Of a stretch of 64,000 bases of DNA, positions 1-23,794 are shown piece after piece. The translations under genes were made by a program, and so were the position numbers. Within the stretch, counting starts at the first letter, position 1. Each line of letters starts with the position of its first letter. The DNA is from Anoplopoma fimbria (lineage: Eukaryota > Chordata > Actinopteri > Perciformes > Anoplopomatidae). Below the pieces are notes generated by a model. The model searched no databases, was not told where the DNA came from, and saw only the letters and a program-made list of their open reading frames with translations. The stretch is taken from NCBI RefSeq assembly GCF_027596085.1, contig NC_072458.1:23653562-23717561 (forward strand), read 5' to 3'.

Positions 1-865
1 GCATTTTAGCATGCTAACATTAGCAGCAACCTCAAATACCAAATTTTGGTAGGCCTGATAGGGATTCCCTCCTTAAGTTTTAGAGGTGTCCGGTCATGAA
101 CTTAAGTGTTGCACAACACAAGGTGTTGCAGCCTGATAGGTAGGATCAGCTGAGCTTTGACCTAATTGCTAACATTAGCTTGTTAGCTTGTATGTTACCA
201 CTCAAGTTAACAGCTATTGGATGTTAAAGTGCATGTAACATTTAGCATAATAGCATGTTAGCATTAGAATGAATGTCATTAAAAGGAAAAGGTCATTGGT
301 TTTAGAGGTTTCCTGTGAGGAAATTGAGTTTTGTATTAGTGGAACTTTACTGGTACGTATAAAGCTAAAATGTTTTAAGGTTGACAAACGGACGCTGCTG
401 CTGAGTCATGAACCGGTCTGGTTTCTTTTAGCCTGGGCGATGATGTATACGATAATCCAGTACTGATGTCATCTGTTGGGAGAGCTCAACAGCTCTGTCC
501 TCTGCTGTCTTTACTGTTGGATGATTGTAACGACGGTTATTTTGGAATTTAAAGTCAATTTTCTGTCGAAGCACTCTGAGTTTACAGAAGTAAAGTGAAA
601 AGTAACTGACGAGAAATGATGAACTTCTATTGTGTCTGGGGAGGGACATTGTTTTACCTATTATTTGAGACGTTGCACTGCTAGATCATATGTGATAATA
701 ATAATTTACTTTTATAGCACTTTTACAAACAGAGTTTACAAAGCAAAGCAAAAGCAAGGCAATAAAACCACAGAGAGCCCAACAAAAGCCAAACAAACTC
801 GGCTGACAATCAGTGGATTCCTTTTAAAACCAGAGGTATGTTCCAGTTTACAGACATGACCTGAC
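1..865. other. Non-coding, probably intron of the Ig-superfamily gene
   Basis: No exon was recognised here on either strand. Because the last visible Ig exon ends with a good splice donor, this stretch should be intron and the remaining exons should lie to the left of the window. The word GCTAACATTAGC occurs twice (about 13-24 and 168-179) in a region rich in GCTAAC/TTAGC words. About 695-780 resembles a dispersed teleost repeat (Tttatagcacttt-type words, also seen near 22,140). Confidence 0.5.
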
Positions 866-11853
<10,988 letters not shown>

Positions 11854-11945
11854 CAGGAGCGCTTCAAGTCTTTTTCCAGCAGAGACGGAGACCAAAATGC
11901 GGCAGTACTTGTTGCTTTTAGAGGGACACACTGAGACAAGGTGAA

Positions 11946-13404
<1,459 letters not shown>

Positions 13405-13444
13405 CAAAATGTTTTCTTCCCCTTGTTGACACACAGGTGTTTTC
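13405..13444 (-). pseudogene. Decayed zinc-finger remnant downstream of ZNF-A
   Basis: The sequence to the left of the ZNF-A stop still resembles finger linker and helix words on the minus strand, but with no open frame. It is the continuation of the finger array cut off by the frameshift near 13,515. Confidence 0.5.
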
Positions 13445-14130
13445 TTAGATTGCCTTGTTGATTGAATCTTTTATTACAAACTGAACAACTGAATGGTTTC
13501 TCCCCCGTGTGGACGTCAGGTGTTTTCTCAGATTACTTTGTTGCGTAAATGTTTTATCACAAAGTAAACAACTGAATGGTCTCTCCCCTGTGTGGACAGT
13601 TGAGTGTTTTCTCAGATTACTTTGTTGTGTGAAACTTTTACCACTGATGGAGCAACTGAAGGGTTTCTCCCCCGTGTGGATTCTTTCGTGCGTCTCAACC
13701 TCCCCTTTGCTTTTAAAAGTCTTTTTACAAACTGAGCAGGTGAAGGGTTTTTCTCCTGTATGAATTCTGAAGTGTGCGATCAAACCGGACCTTTTCCGGA
13801 AAGTTTTAGCACAAACAGAACAACTCAATGGTTTCACTCCTGATTGGTTTCCACTGTGTTTCTTTAGATGTCCTCCACAGTCCTCTCCATTATCTTCTGT
13901 TTCCATCTGTTCAGTTTGAATTTGATAAAGCTGTGAGGACTGAGCTTCCTCTTCATCATCTTCACTCTTCACAGGGACAGAAGTGAGTGAGAACTTGATA
14001 TCAGCCTCCTCCAGCCCTTGAAGCTGCCCTTCCTTCTGACTGATCCAGAATTCCTCATTTTCAAATTTAATGTGTGGGGGCTCCGGGTCCTCCTGGTGCT
14101 CTTCTTTAACAACCAACAGCTGCTGGACGT
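13445..14130 (-). CDS. ZNF-A exon 2: C2H2 zinc-finger protein, short and frameshifted at its end
   Basis: The exon enters in phase 1 (TTCTCCACAG|AC) with [11 protein letters not shown], the standard start of exon 2 in this family, then an acidic linker of about 120 residues and four finger positions. Fingers 1 and 2 are complete. Finger 3 has Cys-Ser-Ile-Ser in place of Cys-x-x-Cys, so it lacks one zinc ligand. Finger 4 loses its histidines because a one-base deletion near 13,515 shifts the frame into a 25-residue unrelated tail. With exon 1 the predicted protein is about 292 residues. It is expected to be nuclear and DNA-binding, but with only two good fingers it may be weak, repurposed or a pseudogene. 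It is the leftmost and most divergent member of the array. Confidence 0.8.
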
Positions 14131-14777
14131 CTGTGGAGAATAATGAAATACATACACATGTCTTAGGAATCAGTATTTCATTAAACTTATTCATGAACCA
14201 TTAGTTAATAGGTCAAAACACCTCAACCAACTACAACAGTCAAATCCAGCTTTAACATTAATGCAGAGTTTCCGCCGGGCCCAAGCATTAGGGAATTTTC
14301 TAAATGTATTTTCTGAGAAGGTTTTTGTTATTGTTGAGAAAATACAACTAAAACTTACAATGCTGTTTCAGTACCGAAGTGGTTGAAACATAATAAAAGT
14401 AGCAGGAAAACAAACCAGAAAAAGAAACAAAAACAGTAAATGGACTATTTCTAGTCTACATGTCAACATACACTGAAGGCAGAAGCTTCTATGCAAGATG
14501 CCAAACTGCCCAATAGCCCAATAACTATAACCTCAGTCATAATTAAATTAAATACAAAGCCGTGTTGGTACAAAAGTCTAGGTTTTTCTGTCTGATACTA
14601 GTAGCCGTTGGTTCAATGGGAACAGAAACAGGGTCCTACAATGAATTGTAAAAGGACAAGAAGTATTCTTGTTTAGTATTATCTATTTTTTTCCAAGAAT
14701 ATAACCGACCCTTCCTTTAGGTAGATTATCTGAATACACTTATTAAAGTGATAATAAAACAATGAAACGGAACCAAC
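14131..14777. other. ZNF-A intron 1
   Basis: A 647-nt intron between a GT donor (GCAG|GTTGGT) and the CACAG acceptor. It is much shorter than the introns of the other array members. It lacks the LINE, microsatellite and Tc1 insertions seen in them. Confidence 0.75.
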
Positions 14778-14970
14778 CTGCTCTGTGTAACCGAAGCTGA
14801 GGGTTGAAAACAGCGTCCAGGAGTTTCCGTTGTCGCTCGTTCTCCTCTTTAGAACGAGAAAGTTCCTCCTCGTGCTCTGCTATCGTTCTTTCAAACAGCT
14901 CAAATATCTCTTCAGCAGCTGCAGTGAGTCTCTGGTTGACTAAAGATCTCAGTATTTGTGCTTTAGACAT
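14778..14970 (-). CDS. ZNF-A exon 1 (64-residue N-terminal module)
   Basis: A 193-nt coding exon begins at the ATG of MSKAQILRSLVNQRL. An in-frame TTG 21 nt upstream is not needed as a start, because all paralogues begin at MSKA. The module is predicted helical: a first helix with AAEEIFELFERTIAEHEEE, then a charged coiled-coil-like stretch ending LLDAVFNPQLRLHRA. It ends in phase 1 at GCAG|GTTGGT, matching exon 2. The module is conserved in fish zinc-finger genes of this type; no established function is known to me. Dimerisation or cofactor binding is inference. Confidence 0.87.
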
Positions 14971-17689
14971 TTTTACTTTTCCTCCAGACAAACTCTCACC
15001 TGCGCTGTGTTGCTTAAGTTAGCGTCCGTCTCCGTCTATTAGCACGCTAAGCTGGGCTCCGTGCTTCAGCCCGCTTGTGTCTGATGAACTGTGCGGCGGA
15101 AAGAGAAGGACTCACGGGGGACAGACCGGTCTACAGCGGAACAAACCTCTTCTTTTTGCCTTGGTGAATTGCTTCCGGTATCGCTTCTTCTTCTACTACT
15201 AATAATACTTAAACTTCTTCTTCTACTACTACTATTCATACTTAGACTTATTCTTATTATTCTTTATGTTAATGGAGAACTACAAACCATTAATGTGAAT
15301 GCATCTATCTACTGTACCGTAGTGTGTGTATCAGGGCTTTATGACAGATTTATTTCATAATTCTATTATATATATTATTGTATAATAATACTAATTATAT
15401 AATATATTTATATATTATATAATTATATAATAATACTAATATATACATATATATATTAGTTATATTATATATCATTTTATAATAATACTAATATATATAT
15501 ACATTTATATATATATATATATATATATTAGTTATATTATATATATTTATATAATTATATAATAATACTAATATATATATAATATTATTATATATGGTTA
15601 CATTCAGTTACATTATGATGCGTTCAGGCTCTGTTCAGTGAAAATGAGTACTGGTCGAAGGTAAATATAACGTTATGATATGTTCACATGTAATCTCGTA
15701 AAATGTAGTTTTTGTGAGAAACTTGAATTAAACGTCTGTTTGAGGAGATTTTTTTACAGCAACATAAATGGATATTAGAGATGAATTATGAGCTGTGTAA
15801 AGAAAACTCTAAGAAGAGTATAATACATCATTAAAACTACTAATGACAAGATTTGTTTTAACCATAAAAATACAATCTTTTATTTGCTCATCATTTGAAT
15901 TGTGTGTTTTTCTGAAGAAAAAAAACCCTTTAAATTACTATAACAAAGTAAAATGATAATATTTTGTATTTTTTAAGGTTTACTGACTTCAGAGCGGTGG
16001 TGACCAGAAAAAAATGTCTGTATTCTTTTCGACCAGCTGCTATAATCAAACAAAAAGGGTTCTGTATCTGACAATATGGATCATCAATGATCATCAATAT
16101 GTATCAGTGGATAAAAAGTGTGACATGGGATCTCTAAAAAATATATTTGGCCCCTTTTTTCTTTTGTGCTGATCCGATCTGAACCGTGAGTTTTATCATT
16201 CAGTCAACTAGAAAAAGATGATAAATGAAAAATAGTGTGATTCTGTTCTTTCTCACATGATAATTCCTGTGTTTGATACAATGCAGCATTTTCCTAAATG
16301 AATGCCCCTCCCTCCTTCAGTCCCTCAGCCTTTTGTCAATTTAAGTTAATCGTCACTAATTTGGAAACAAAAGGCTCAAAACATTTCTCAACACAAGGAC
16401 CAAATAAGTTGATTCTGAAGCAGTTTGTTGAACACTCGGGTGTTATCTTTAAAATGAGAAGAGAATAAAGAAACATGGAATTAATGAGGATGCGCTTTCA
16501 GTTCTTGTGTTGCCTTTATTAAAGTCATCTGTTTAAAATATGTGTAATATTATAATTCATATTTCATAACATTTTCAGAGCTCTTCAGAGAAACCAAATT
16601 CAAAATATAATGGGAGTTTGTTTCCCGCTTCCTTTAAGTTTCAAATGGAAGATAGAAGCTTGGGTCTCTGCGTATAAATCTAATATTTCATCTATTTCTG
16701 TTGATGTTTTGTCTTTAGGTAAAGTAAATGTTCACGTTATTATTAGACAGTTTAACGTACAAGAGAACTTCCACCTGTGGAGATGTGTCCATAGACGGTT
16801 CCATGAATCTCATCACATTTCAATATACAGTCATGATGTATAAATAAATAAGAGTATTAGTGTCAGGAAACATATTCACTTTTCTATGTAGTAAATATGT
16901 TCCAAAGATAATATAAAAGCATTTAAAAGTACATGACATTATCATATAAAATCAGATCAGACTTGTCAAACATCAACTTATCACCAGATAAACACACTCA
17001 ATTATCAACTCCTGTGCAAAAAGGAAATAAAAGCAGTTAAGCAGCCTTAACTTACATGCTACGTCACATAGTGGTATGAGTGATGCTGAAGGGTTATGGG
17101 AAATGGGTCCCAGCAGACCAGAGGTACCTGAGCCTGGAGCTCTGCAACAGAACACTATTGGGAACCGGTTCTAAATTAGAAAAACAGGGAGTATTGATGC
17201 AGTCTGGAGGTAAAGGTTCTGCTATCGGTACTTCATCGGTTCCATAGTCAGATGGCCTCGTCTCAAACGTCCTCTCTCTGTCTCTTTGTGCTTTACTCGG
17301 ACACACACACCGACTCCGGCTCAGTACAGTGAGACTCACATCATGGCAGAGAGAACACAAAGAACCAAAGTGGTTCTACATTTTCCTCCAGTAGAAGCTG
17401 AGAACTCTCGTTGTCTCAAACTCAATAAAACCCTTACAAGTTAAGGGAGGAAACAGCAGCAGTTTATCACAGCATCTGGACAACAAGCAGAACATCAGTC
17501 TGCAGAAATGATCAGTGTTCTACTGTTTGGAGATCAGCCGTCCATCCTCGTCCACTGCAGGTAACGTTAGTTTGATCAGAAGAACAGGATCATCAATGAA
17601 AGATAATAATTTAGCTAATTATTTAGCTGTGAAAAATTTGAAAGATATTGGAACTCAGTTGATGTGACACAAACACTGCAATTGATTAG
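14971..17689. other. 5' flank of ZNF-A and intergenic region to ZNF-B
   Basis: The first about 200 bases are GC-richer and probably hold the ZNF-A promoter, but they lack the CRE/YY1/ETS block of the other genes. About 15,360-15,600 is an imperfect AT tandem array built on TAATAATACTAATATATA. No gene was recognised between 15,600 and 17,690; about 17,060-17,400 is a GC-richer stretch without a convincing ORF. Confidence 0.55.
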
Positions 17690-17829
17690 TTTCTCCCGTG
17701 TGGAATGCCCCATGCTGTGTCATAGTTGCTCTTTCTGTAAACTTTTTACTACAAACAGTGGAAATAAATGTTTCTTCCCCCCTGTAACTGATTCAAATTT
17801 TGCATAAAAATGTACGACAAACAGAGGAA
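17690..17829 (-). pseudogene. Decayed fingers after the ZNF-B stop codon
   Basis: On the minus strand, fragments of finger linker and Cys/His spacing persist beyond the ZNF-B stop, in several frames. They are remnants of one or two extra fingers from a longer ancestral array. Confidence 0.55.
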
Positions 17830-19349
17830 CTAAAGGGGGCTTTCTTCTGTATGACTTTTCATGTGTACCTTTAGATCTGCCTTGCGCACAAATCTTTTAT
17901 CACAAACAGAGCAACTGAAAGGTTTTTCTCCCGTGTGGATTATCATGTGCGACTGTAAACTTCTACTATGTGTAAAAGATATCTTACAAACTGAGCAGCA
18001 GTAAGGCTTTTCTCCTGTGTGAGTTCTCATGTGTTTCTTCAGATCTCCACCGTCAATGAAACCTTTCTCGCACAGAGAGCAGCTGAAAGGTTTCTCTCCT
18101 GTGTGGATTTTCATGTGTCTCTTCAGATGTCCATTTTCAATGAAACCTTTGCTACACATTGGGCAACTGAAAGGTTTCTCTCCTGTGTGAGTTATCATGT
18201 GTCTCTTCAGAGCTCCACTCTTGCCAAATGTTTTCCCACAATCAGAGCAGCTGAATGGTTTTTCTCCTATGTGAGTCATCTTGTGTCTATTTAGCTCAAG
18301 ACTCTCACTGAATTCTTTACCACACACTGAGCAGCTGACAGGTTTTTCTCCTGTGTGAGTTCTCATGTGTCTCTTCAGCTCTCGACTCACAATGAAACCT
18401 TTTCCACAGACTGAGCAGCTGAAAGGTTTCTCTCCTGTGTGAGTTACCATGTGTCTCTTTAGCTCTCCACTAATCATGCAAGCCTTACCACACACTGAGC
18501 AGCTGAAAGGTTTCTCTCCTGTATGAATTCTCATGTGTCTTTTCAGATCTCCACTACTACTGAATCCTTTACCGCACACCGAGCAGCTGAAAGGTTTCTC
18601 TCCTGTATGAGTTCTTATGTGTCTCTTCAGATCTCCACTTTCAATAAAACCTCTTCCACACACTGAGCAGCTGAAAGGTTTCTCTCCTGTGTGAGTTCTC
18701 ATGTGTCTCTGTAAATGCCTACTCTGTGTATAAGACTTCTCGCATACTGAGCAGCTGAAGGGTTTCTCTCCTGTATGACATTTGATGTGACTCTTCAGAT
18801 TTCCCCTAAAGCCAAATGTTTTCCCACACATATCGCAGCTAAATGGTTTCTCACTTGTACTACATCGCATATCACTGACCGGAACATCATCATTTTTCAA
18901 AGAGTTTAAACCTGACTGAGGTTCTCTGGTTTCATTCCAATCATCACTGTGTTCAGTCTCAGATTCAGAAGAGTCTCCAGACTTGTCGCAAGTATGTGGA
19001 CGTAACTTTGTATCTGGATCTGAGTTCCCATCTGGTTCTGGTCCTCCACAGTCCTCTCCATCAGCTTCTGTCTCCATGTGTTCTGTTTGTCTGTGATGAA
19101 GCTGTGAGGACTGAGCTGCTTCCTCCTCCTCCTCCTCCTCCTCCTCTTCTTCTTCTTCTTCTTCTTCTTCTTCACTCTTCACAGTTACAGGAGTGAATGA
19201 GAACTTGATATCAGCCTCCTCCAGTCCTTGAAGCTGCTCTCCCTCCTGACTGGTCCAGAGGTCCTCCTGTTCCTCTTTAATGTGTCGGGGCTCTGGTTCT
19301 TGCTGCTCAGGTAGAACCTCTTCTTTAACCACCAACAGCTGCTGGAAGT
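17830..19349 (-). CDS. ZNF-B exon 2: acidic linker and 12 C2H2 fingers
   Basis: It enters in phase 1 (TTTCCCTGCAG|AC) with [11 protein letters not shown] and encodes about 505 residues. The linker holds [18 protein letters not shown], then a run of about 18 consecutive Glu, then an Asp/Glu-rich segment. Twelve complete fingers follow with TGEKP linkers, variable at the DNA-contacting helix positions (for example GNLKS, RHLQR, GDLKR, GELKR). The C-terminus, DLKVHMKSHTEESPL, is an intact last finger, unlike in ZNF-E and F. Expected role: nuclear sequence-specific DNA binding. No KRAB, BTB or SCAN domain is visible. With exon 1 at 21,268-21,460 the protein is about 570 residues. This is the clearest intact two-exon gene in the array. 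Confidence 0.95.
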
Positions 19350-19426
19350 CTGCAGGGAAACAGAAAACACACACAGAGATGTTAGAGATTTTTTTTTTCT
19401 CATAAAGTGGTGGTTCGGGCATCAGT

Positions 19427-19660
19427 TCAGGATGCCTCCTTGACGCCTCCCTTTAGAGGTTTTCCTGGCAAGTCCATCTTGTAAGAGGCCTCGGGGTCGA
19501 CCCAGAACATGCTGGAGAGATTAAATAACTTGTCTGGCCTGGGAACTCCTCTGGGTTTCCATGAAAGGAACTCGAAAATGTTGGTTGGGAGAGGGGCGTC
19601 TGGAAAACACTGGAAAATAACTTTAAGAGATGCTATGGCCATGTTATTACCATGGATACC
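19427..19660 (+). mobile_element. RTE-like LINE 3' fragment in ZNF-B intron 1
   Basis: The plus strand retains the degraded C-terminal reading of a teleost non-LTR retrotransposon (words like GGATGCCTCC, CCTGGGAACTCCT). It lies about 80 nt upstream of the ZNF-B exon-2 acceptor. The sequence after it (19,660-19,830) is also found at the right edge of the window after a LINE of the same kind. Confidence 0.6.
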
Positions 19661-19749
19661 CACGGCCGATTAGCAGTATTGGGCAAAAAAGATTGTTTTG
19701 TTGTTGTTTTGTTATACAAGGATATAAGGTAAGAGGTTATTTTTGTTGT

Positions 19750-20300
19750 CATTTTACAACAGGGTTGCAGATTGTAATCCCATTTTGCCACATAACAAAA
19801 ACACAAAATGTGGAGGGTGGAGGATGAAAAGAAGCTGTTCTGAAGTCTGGTGGTACAGCAGGTGATACTTCTGTTTCTCTTTCTAGACAGCAGCAGGGTG
19901 AACAGGTTGTGGCTGTGTGGGTTTTGTCTTTTATTATCCTTTGAGCTCTTAGAAAGGCACCGCTTCTCACCAATATCACTGGTGCCCAGTAGATGGTTAC
20001 CAAGGATGTTCTGGGTGTTTTATTCACCAACTGCATAGCTGTCCTGTCCTGGGCCGTGCACATCCCATATCAGTTTGTGATGATTTGCAATCAGGATGCT
20101 TTCTATTGCTCCTCTGTAAAAGTTAAATAAAACTTGGCAAGGTAAATTTGCTTGTTTATACATTTTACACAAGAAATACAGCTATTTCTGAGCTTCTTCA
20201 CCAGGATGGAGAGGTGTGATGACCATGTCAGGTTATTTGTGATGCTGATTCCCAGGAACTTCAGCGAGGTCCAGTTAGAGAGAACATCCTCATGCAAAGG
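19750..20300 (-). mobile_element. LINE 3' ORF remnant, antisense, in ZNF-B intron 1
   Basis: Two minus-strand segments read as the C-terminal part of a reverse-transcriptase ORF: one with FLGISITNNLTWSSHLSILV and one with RAQRIIKDKTHTAT. Frames are broken between them. The family is a jockey/L2- or Rex-like LINE and its 5' part is missing. Confidence 0.65.
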
Positions 20301-21240
20301 TCAGGAACATCACAATATTGTCTAACTTGCGCTATGATTTAGCACCATATACAAGTATAGCCTAGCAGTTGTATTAACATCTGTATGTTGTCAACAACTG
20401 AATAAAGAAAGTTTAATTGAATAACATCTCAACAATATGTATTGTACGATTTCAAGTTGAACTGAATGAATCATAAAAAATAAAGACTCCAGGTAAATAT
20501 ATATATATATAGTGTTTTTTTATACATAACAGAAAGCTTTTGAAAAATGTGACTCTTTAAATAAAGTATTTCATTTTAGAAAAAAATAACTTAATTGAAT
20601 TGTCTTTTCCCTGCAGCTATAAATTAATTTCAATCAAGTGTGAAGTTATGTCAACCATAAGAGCCAATATATTATATTCTTCTACTAAAAATAGATTTTT
20701 TTTGTGCAGGGACTATCTGTGGTTATTGAAACCACTTGTTTCATCTTTATTCCCCTCTCCGTTAACATCATTGATGGGCAGTGAATGAATGTGTTAGGAT
20801 TCTGATCATATTGGGCTCTTGTCTTCTTTCTGTATCTTCATTTCGGATGTGAGTGGGAACATTACTGCTTTTAATAATCACCACGGCCTCGTAACATATC
20901 GCATACATTGGTTTTGAACCATCAGTGGGAAGAGTTAACATGCAAGAGTCTGTTCATTTTTGGTTAAAGGATCTGGTTAAGCTGTCTAATGTTCTTTATT
21001 TGGAGCCTGCCTGTTTCCTGGAGCGCTGAAAGAGTGCTGTAAAGACTAGAAAAGCTGAGCAGGTGTAAATAGAAGAGCTCCGTCACAATGTATATCTTAA
21101 AGGAATGGACACAAATATTAAACTGTTCGGTTATTCGTTTGTTGTGAAGGTATTCGTTTAAATATTTTGGTATTCTGGTATTCTTTTTGGGGGGATTAAA
21201 ACCATGCATACTTGACTAAACCTTCTAACCTGTGTTAACG
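20295..21240. repeat. Paralogous block shared with 51.9-53.5 kb, partly inverted
   Basis: The left and right ends of this intronic block match the region upstream of ZNF-E in the same orientation. The interior (about 20,520-20,950) matches about 53,115-52,660 only as the reverse complement. For example TGGGCAGTGAATGAATGTGT here is CACATTCATTCACTGCCCA-like there. Confidence 0.7.
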
Positions 21241-21267
21241 TGGTTTGAACAGTGAAAGTCAACAAAC

Positions 21268-21460
21268 CTGCTCTGTGTAACCGAAGCGGAGGGTTGAAAA
21301 CAGCGTCCAGGAGTTTCCGTTGTCGCTCGTTCTCCTCTTTAGAACGAGAAAGTTCCTCCTCGTGCTCTGCTATCGTTCTTTCAAACAGCTCAAATATCTC
21401 TTCAGCAGCTGCAGTGAGTCGCTGGTTGACTAAAGATCTCAGTATTTGTGCTTTAGACAT
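21268..21460 (-). CDS. ZNF-B exon 1 (64-residue N-terminal module)
   Basis: A 193-nt coding exon from the MSKAQIL start to GCAG|GTTTGT, phase 1. It is nearly identical to the ZNF-A, C, D and E copies, with Pro-Pro in place of Pro-Gln near the end of the module. Intron 1 is about 1.9 kb and contains LINE fragments. The shared promoter block lies about 290 nt upstream. Confidence 0.88.
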
Positions 21461-21750
21461 TTTAACACAACGACAGAAACGTATTCTTTACTCAAACTCC
21501 GTCAAAAACACCGTTTGTGTTGCTAACTTCTGTCCCCGTACGTCTGCTCCAGCTAGCATGCTAAGCTAACATCAATAGCTTTGTAGGCTACCGGGAGGTG
21601 AGTCAGAGGAAAAACATCCAGAAAAAAAAAGCTGAACAGCACAAAGTCCATTCAGACATGTTTATCCAGAGATACAGACTCTGATGGATCAGTACTGATG
21701 AAGTTAACTGATACTTTCTCAACACAACAGAGAAGCTCTGCTGTTTCTAC

Positions 21751-21796
21751 TGACGTCAGACGCCATATTGCTAATGGCGGAACATCCGGTTCCGCT
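21751..21796 (-). promoter_or_regulatory. ZNF-B promoter block: CRE, YY1-like and ETS-like sites
   Basis: This contains a perfect TGACGTCA palindrome, then, on the gene strand, a YY1-like ATGGCG core and the ETS-like ACCGGATGT. The block recurs at a similar distance upstream of the ZNF-C, D and E first exons. Conservation across paralogues supports promoter function; the transcription start is not known. Confidence 0.6.
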
Positions 21797-22009
21797 ACAA
21801 CTTGTAGGGAACCTACAAAGTAAAAGCGCTTAATCAAAAAAAACAAAAAACGGAAAAATACAAACCTCTACTTTTATTTTACATTACAGTTTGCACTCAG
21901 CTTAGTCAAAACCTATTAAATGTGACAGGAAGACATCCAACCTATATTATAAAAACAAATCCTTTCAAAACAATGAAAAAACAATGAGATTCAAAACAGG
22001 GACATCAGG

Positions 22010-22250
22010 GGGAAAGGTAAAAAGTTGCAACTTGGTGTTCAGTGTATACCTCAAGGACACTTCAGAAGGTGGACAGATGGAGCCGGGAATCAACCTGTCA
22101 GCCTTGTGGCTAGAAAATAGATAATATTATAATAATCTGTATTTATATAGCACATTTCATACAGACTATGTAGCTCAAAGTGCTGTACATTTAATAAATT
22201 AATAAAAACAGAAAACCTTACTTTTACAGAGTATGCTTTTTGCACCTACA
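22010..22250. repeat. Dispersed teleost repeats upstream of ZNF-B
   Basis: About 22,030-22,110 has the phrase family CTCAAGGACACTTCAGAAGG...GGAATCAACCTGTC, also present at 33,890-33,990, 46,500-46,600 and 56,760-56,860. About 22,135-22,200 has the ATTTATATAGCACATTTC type of common fish repeat. Confidence 0.5.
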
Positions 22251-22559
22251 TTTTAAGTGCAATCAAAAAGATTCAGCAAATGAATTAATAATTGGAAACA
22301 TTTAACATTTAAAGTGACAAATAATTAAACAGATAAATGAAAATAATAAAAGTGTTTAAATACATTAAAAGTTCCTTTGAAAGACAAATGTGGGACTCTG
22401 TGGAGTGCCCATAAAGTGCTGTTAAAAAAGAAAGGCTTTGCGAAATAGATATGTATTTTAAATGATGCTTGAAAATGTCAACAGAGGCTGCCTCTCTAAT
22501 GTTTTCGTAAAGGCTTTTCCACAATTTTGAGAGTGAAAAAAGTTGTATCTCCAATTTTC

Positions 22560-22920
22560 TTTTTCGAGGGATTTTGAGGAGCTAGAAACCCAGCAATGGA
22601 TCTAAGGGTCTAAGGGTTCATGAAGGAACATAGAGCAGCAGGGAGTCTTTGATGTAGGTCGGTCCAAAGCTTTTTAGAACTTTATAGACAAGTAAAAGCT
22701 CTTTAAAATCAATTATATAGGCTATAGGTAGCCAGTGCAGCATAGCTAAGACTGGAGTGATGTGTTCTCTCTTTTTTGGTCTTGTTAGCAGTCTGGCAGC
22801 AGAGTTTTTTAAAGAGTTGCTGCCTTTCAACAGATATTTAAGGAAGACCTGTAAAAAGTGTGATGCAGTAGTGTTATCTGTACTTGAGAAGAAGGGAGAA
22901 GGGAATTCATTTTTCAGCAT
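22560..22920 (-). mobile_element. L2-type LINE, C-terminal ORF2 remnant
   Basis: The minus strand reads NSAARLLTRPKKREHITPVL followed by the LHWLPI and FKELLLVYKVL motifs, the typical C-terminus of L2-clade (jockey-like) reverse-transcriptase ORFs. The upstream coding region is absent. Confidence 0.75.
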
Positions 22921-23039
22921 CTCTCTTGAGAACTTTGTTCTATTTGTTCTGTATTATCAGAACATCCATAGTAGAGAAGAGATTATGTGCAGCGATGTCA
23001 TTTAGAAAAACACAAAATACAAGCAAAATACGAGGCAAA

Positions 23040-23692
23040 GCTGGAGTTACAGGACTGCTTTGTCTGCACTGATTGGAGTGTTTTTGAGGCTGCTGCTACA
23101 GACCTGATGAGCTCACTGACACTGTGACATCTCACATCAGCTTTTGTGAGGACATGTGTGTGCAGACCAAAACCTTCTTCACATATAACGACAATAAACC
23201 CTGGTTTACCGCACAACTCAGGCAGCTTCGTCAAGCGTACTTGGCCTGGCGTAGGAGGCCTACAGTAGTAGGGACAGGATCCTGTACAACCAGGCCTGAA
23301 ACACACTGACTAAGGAGATCAGAGTAGCAAAGAGGTGCTACACGGAAAAGTTGGAAAACAGGTTTTCAGCCAACGACCCTGCGTCAGTGTGGAGAGGCCT
23401 GCAGGAACTCACCAACTACAGGAGACCATCCCCCAACACTGTGGAGAATCGTCAACTGGCTAACGACTTGAATGTGTTCTACTGCAGGTTCGACAAGCCA
23501 ACCTTCACAACCCCCAACTGCTCTGAGATCAATCAACCACCTACACCACCTGCCATCTCCTCACCTCTACCATCCGACCCCCCACCTGCACTGAGGATCT
23601 GCAAAGAGGATGTGAGTCGGCTCTTTCACAGACAGAAGATCAGGAAAGCACCCGACCCAGACGGTGTGTCACCCTCCTGCCTGAAAGTCTGT
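23040..23692 (+). mobile_element. L2-type LINE internal fragment (start of RT domain)
   Basis: The plus strand carries WRGLQELTNYRRPSPNTVEN, a variable Pro-rich linker, and the RKAPDPDGVSPSCLKV motif that opens the reverse transcriptase. Frameshifts break the upstream part. The fragment ends abruptly in a TA/CA microsatellite at about 23,695. The related copies at 27.9-30.7 and 42.4-43.1 kb are the same family. Confidence 0.85.
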
Positions 23693-23696
23693 GCTG

Positions 23697-23793
23697 TACA
23701 TATTATACATATACACATATACATATAGACATATACACATATACATATATACACATATACATACATATAATATAATACATATACATATATACA
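23697..23793. repeat. ATAC/TATA microsatellite
   Basis: An imperfect ATACATATAC-type array, followed by the intronic block beginning GGCCAC. Equivalent arrays precede the same block at 32.16-32.58 and 44.96-45.29 kb. Confidence 0.9.
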
Positions 23794-23794
23794 A

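Noticed and set aside
18019..18294. Plus-strand open frames opposite the finger exons (also at 26,260, 38,231, 50,520, 61,194)
   Set aside because: Antisense shadows of the finger repeats; the minus strand carries the Cys/His pattern.
17830..19349. 84-bp periodic repeat resembling a CRISPR-like array
   Set aside because: The period is the 28-residue zinc finger with its TGEKP linker; this is coding sequence in a eukaryote.
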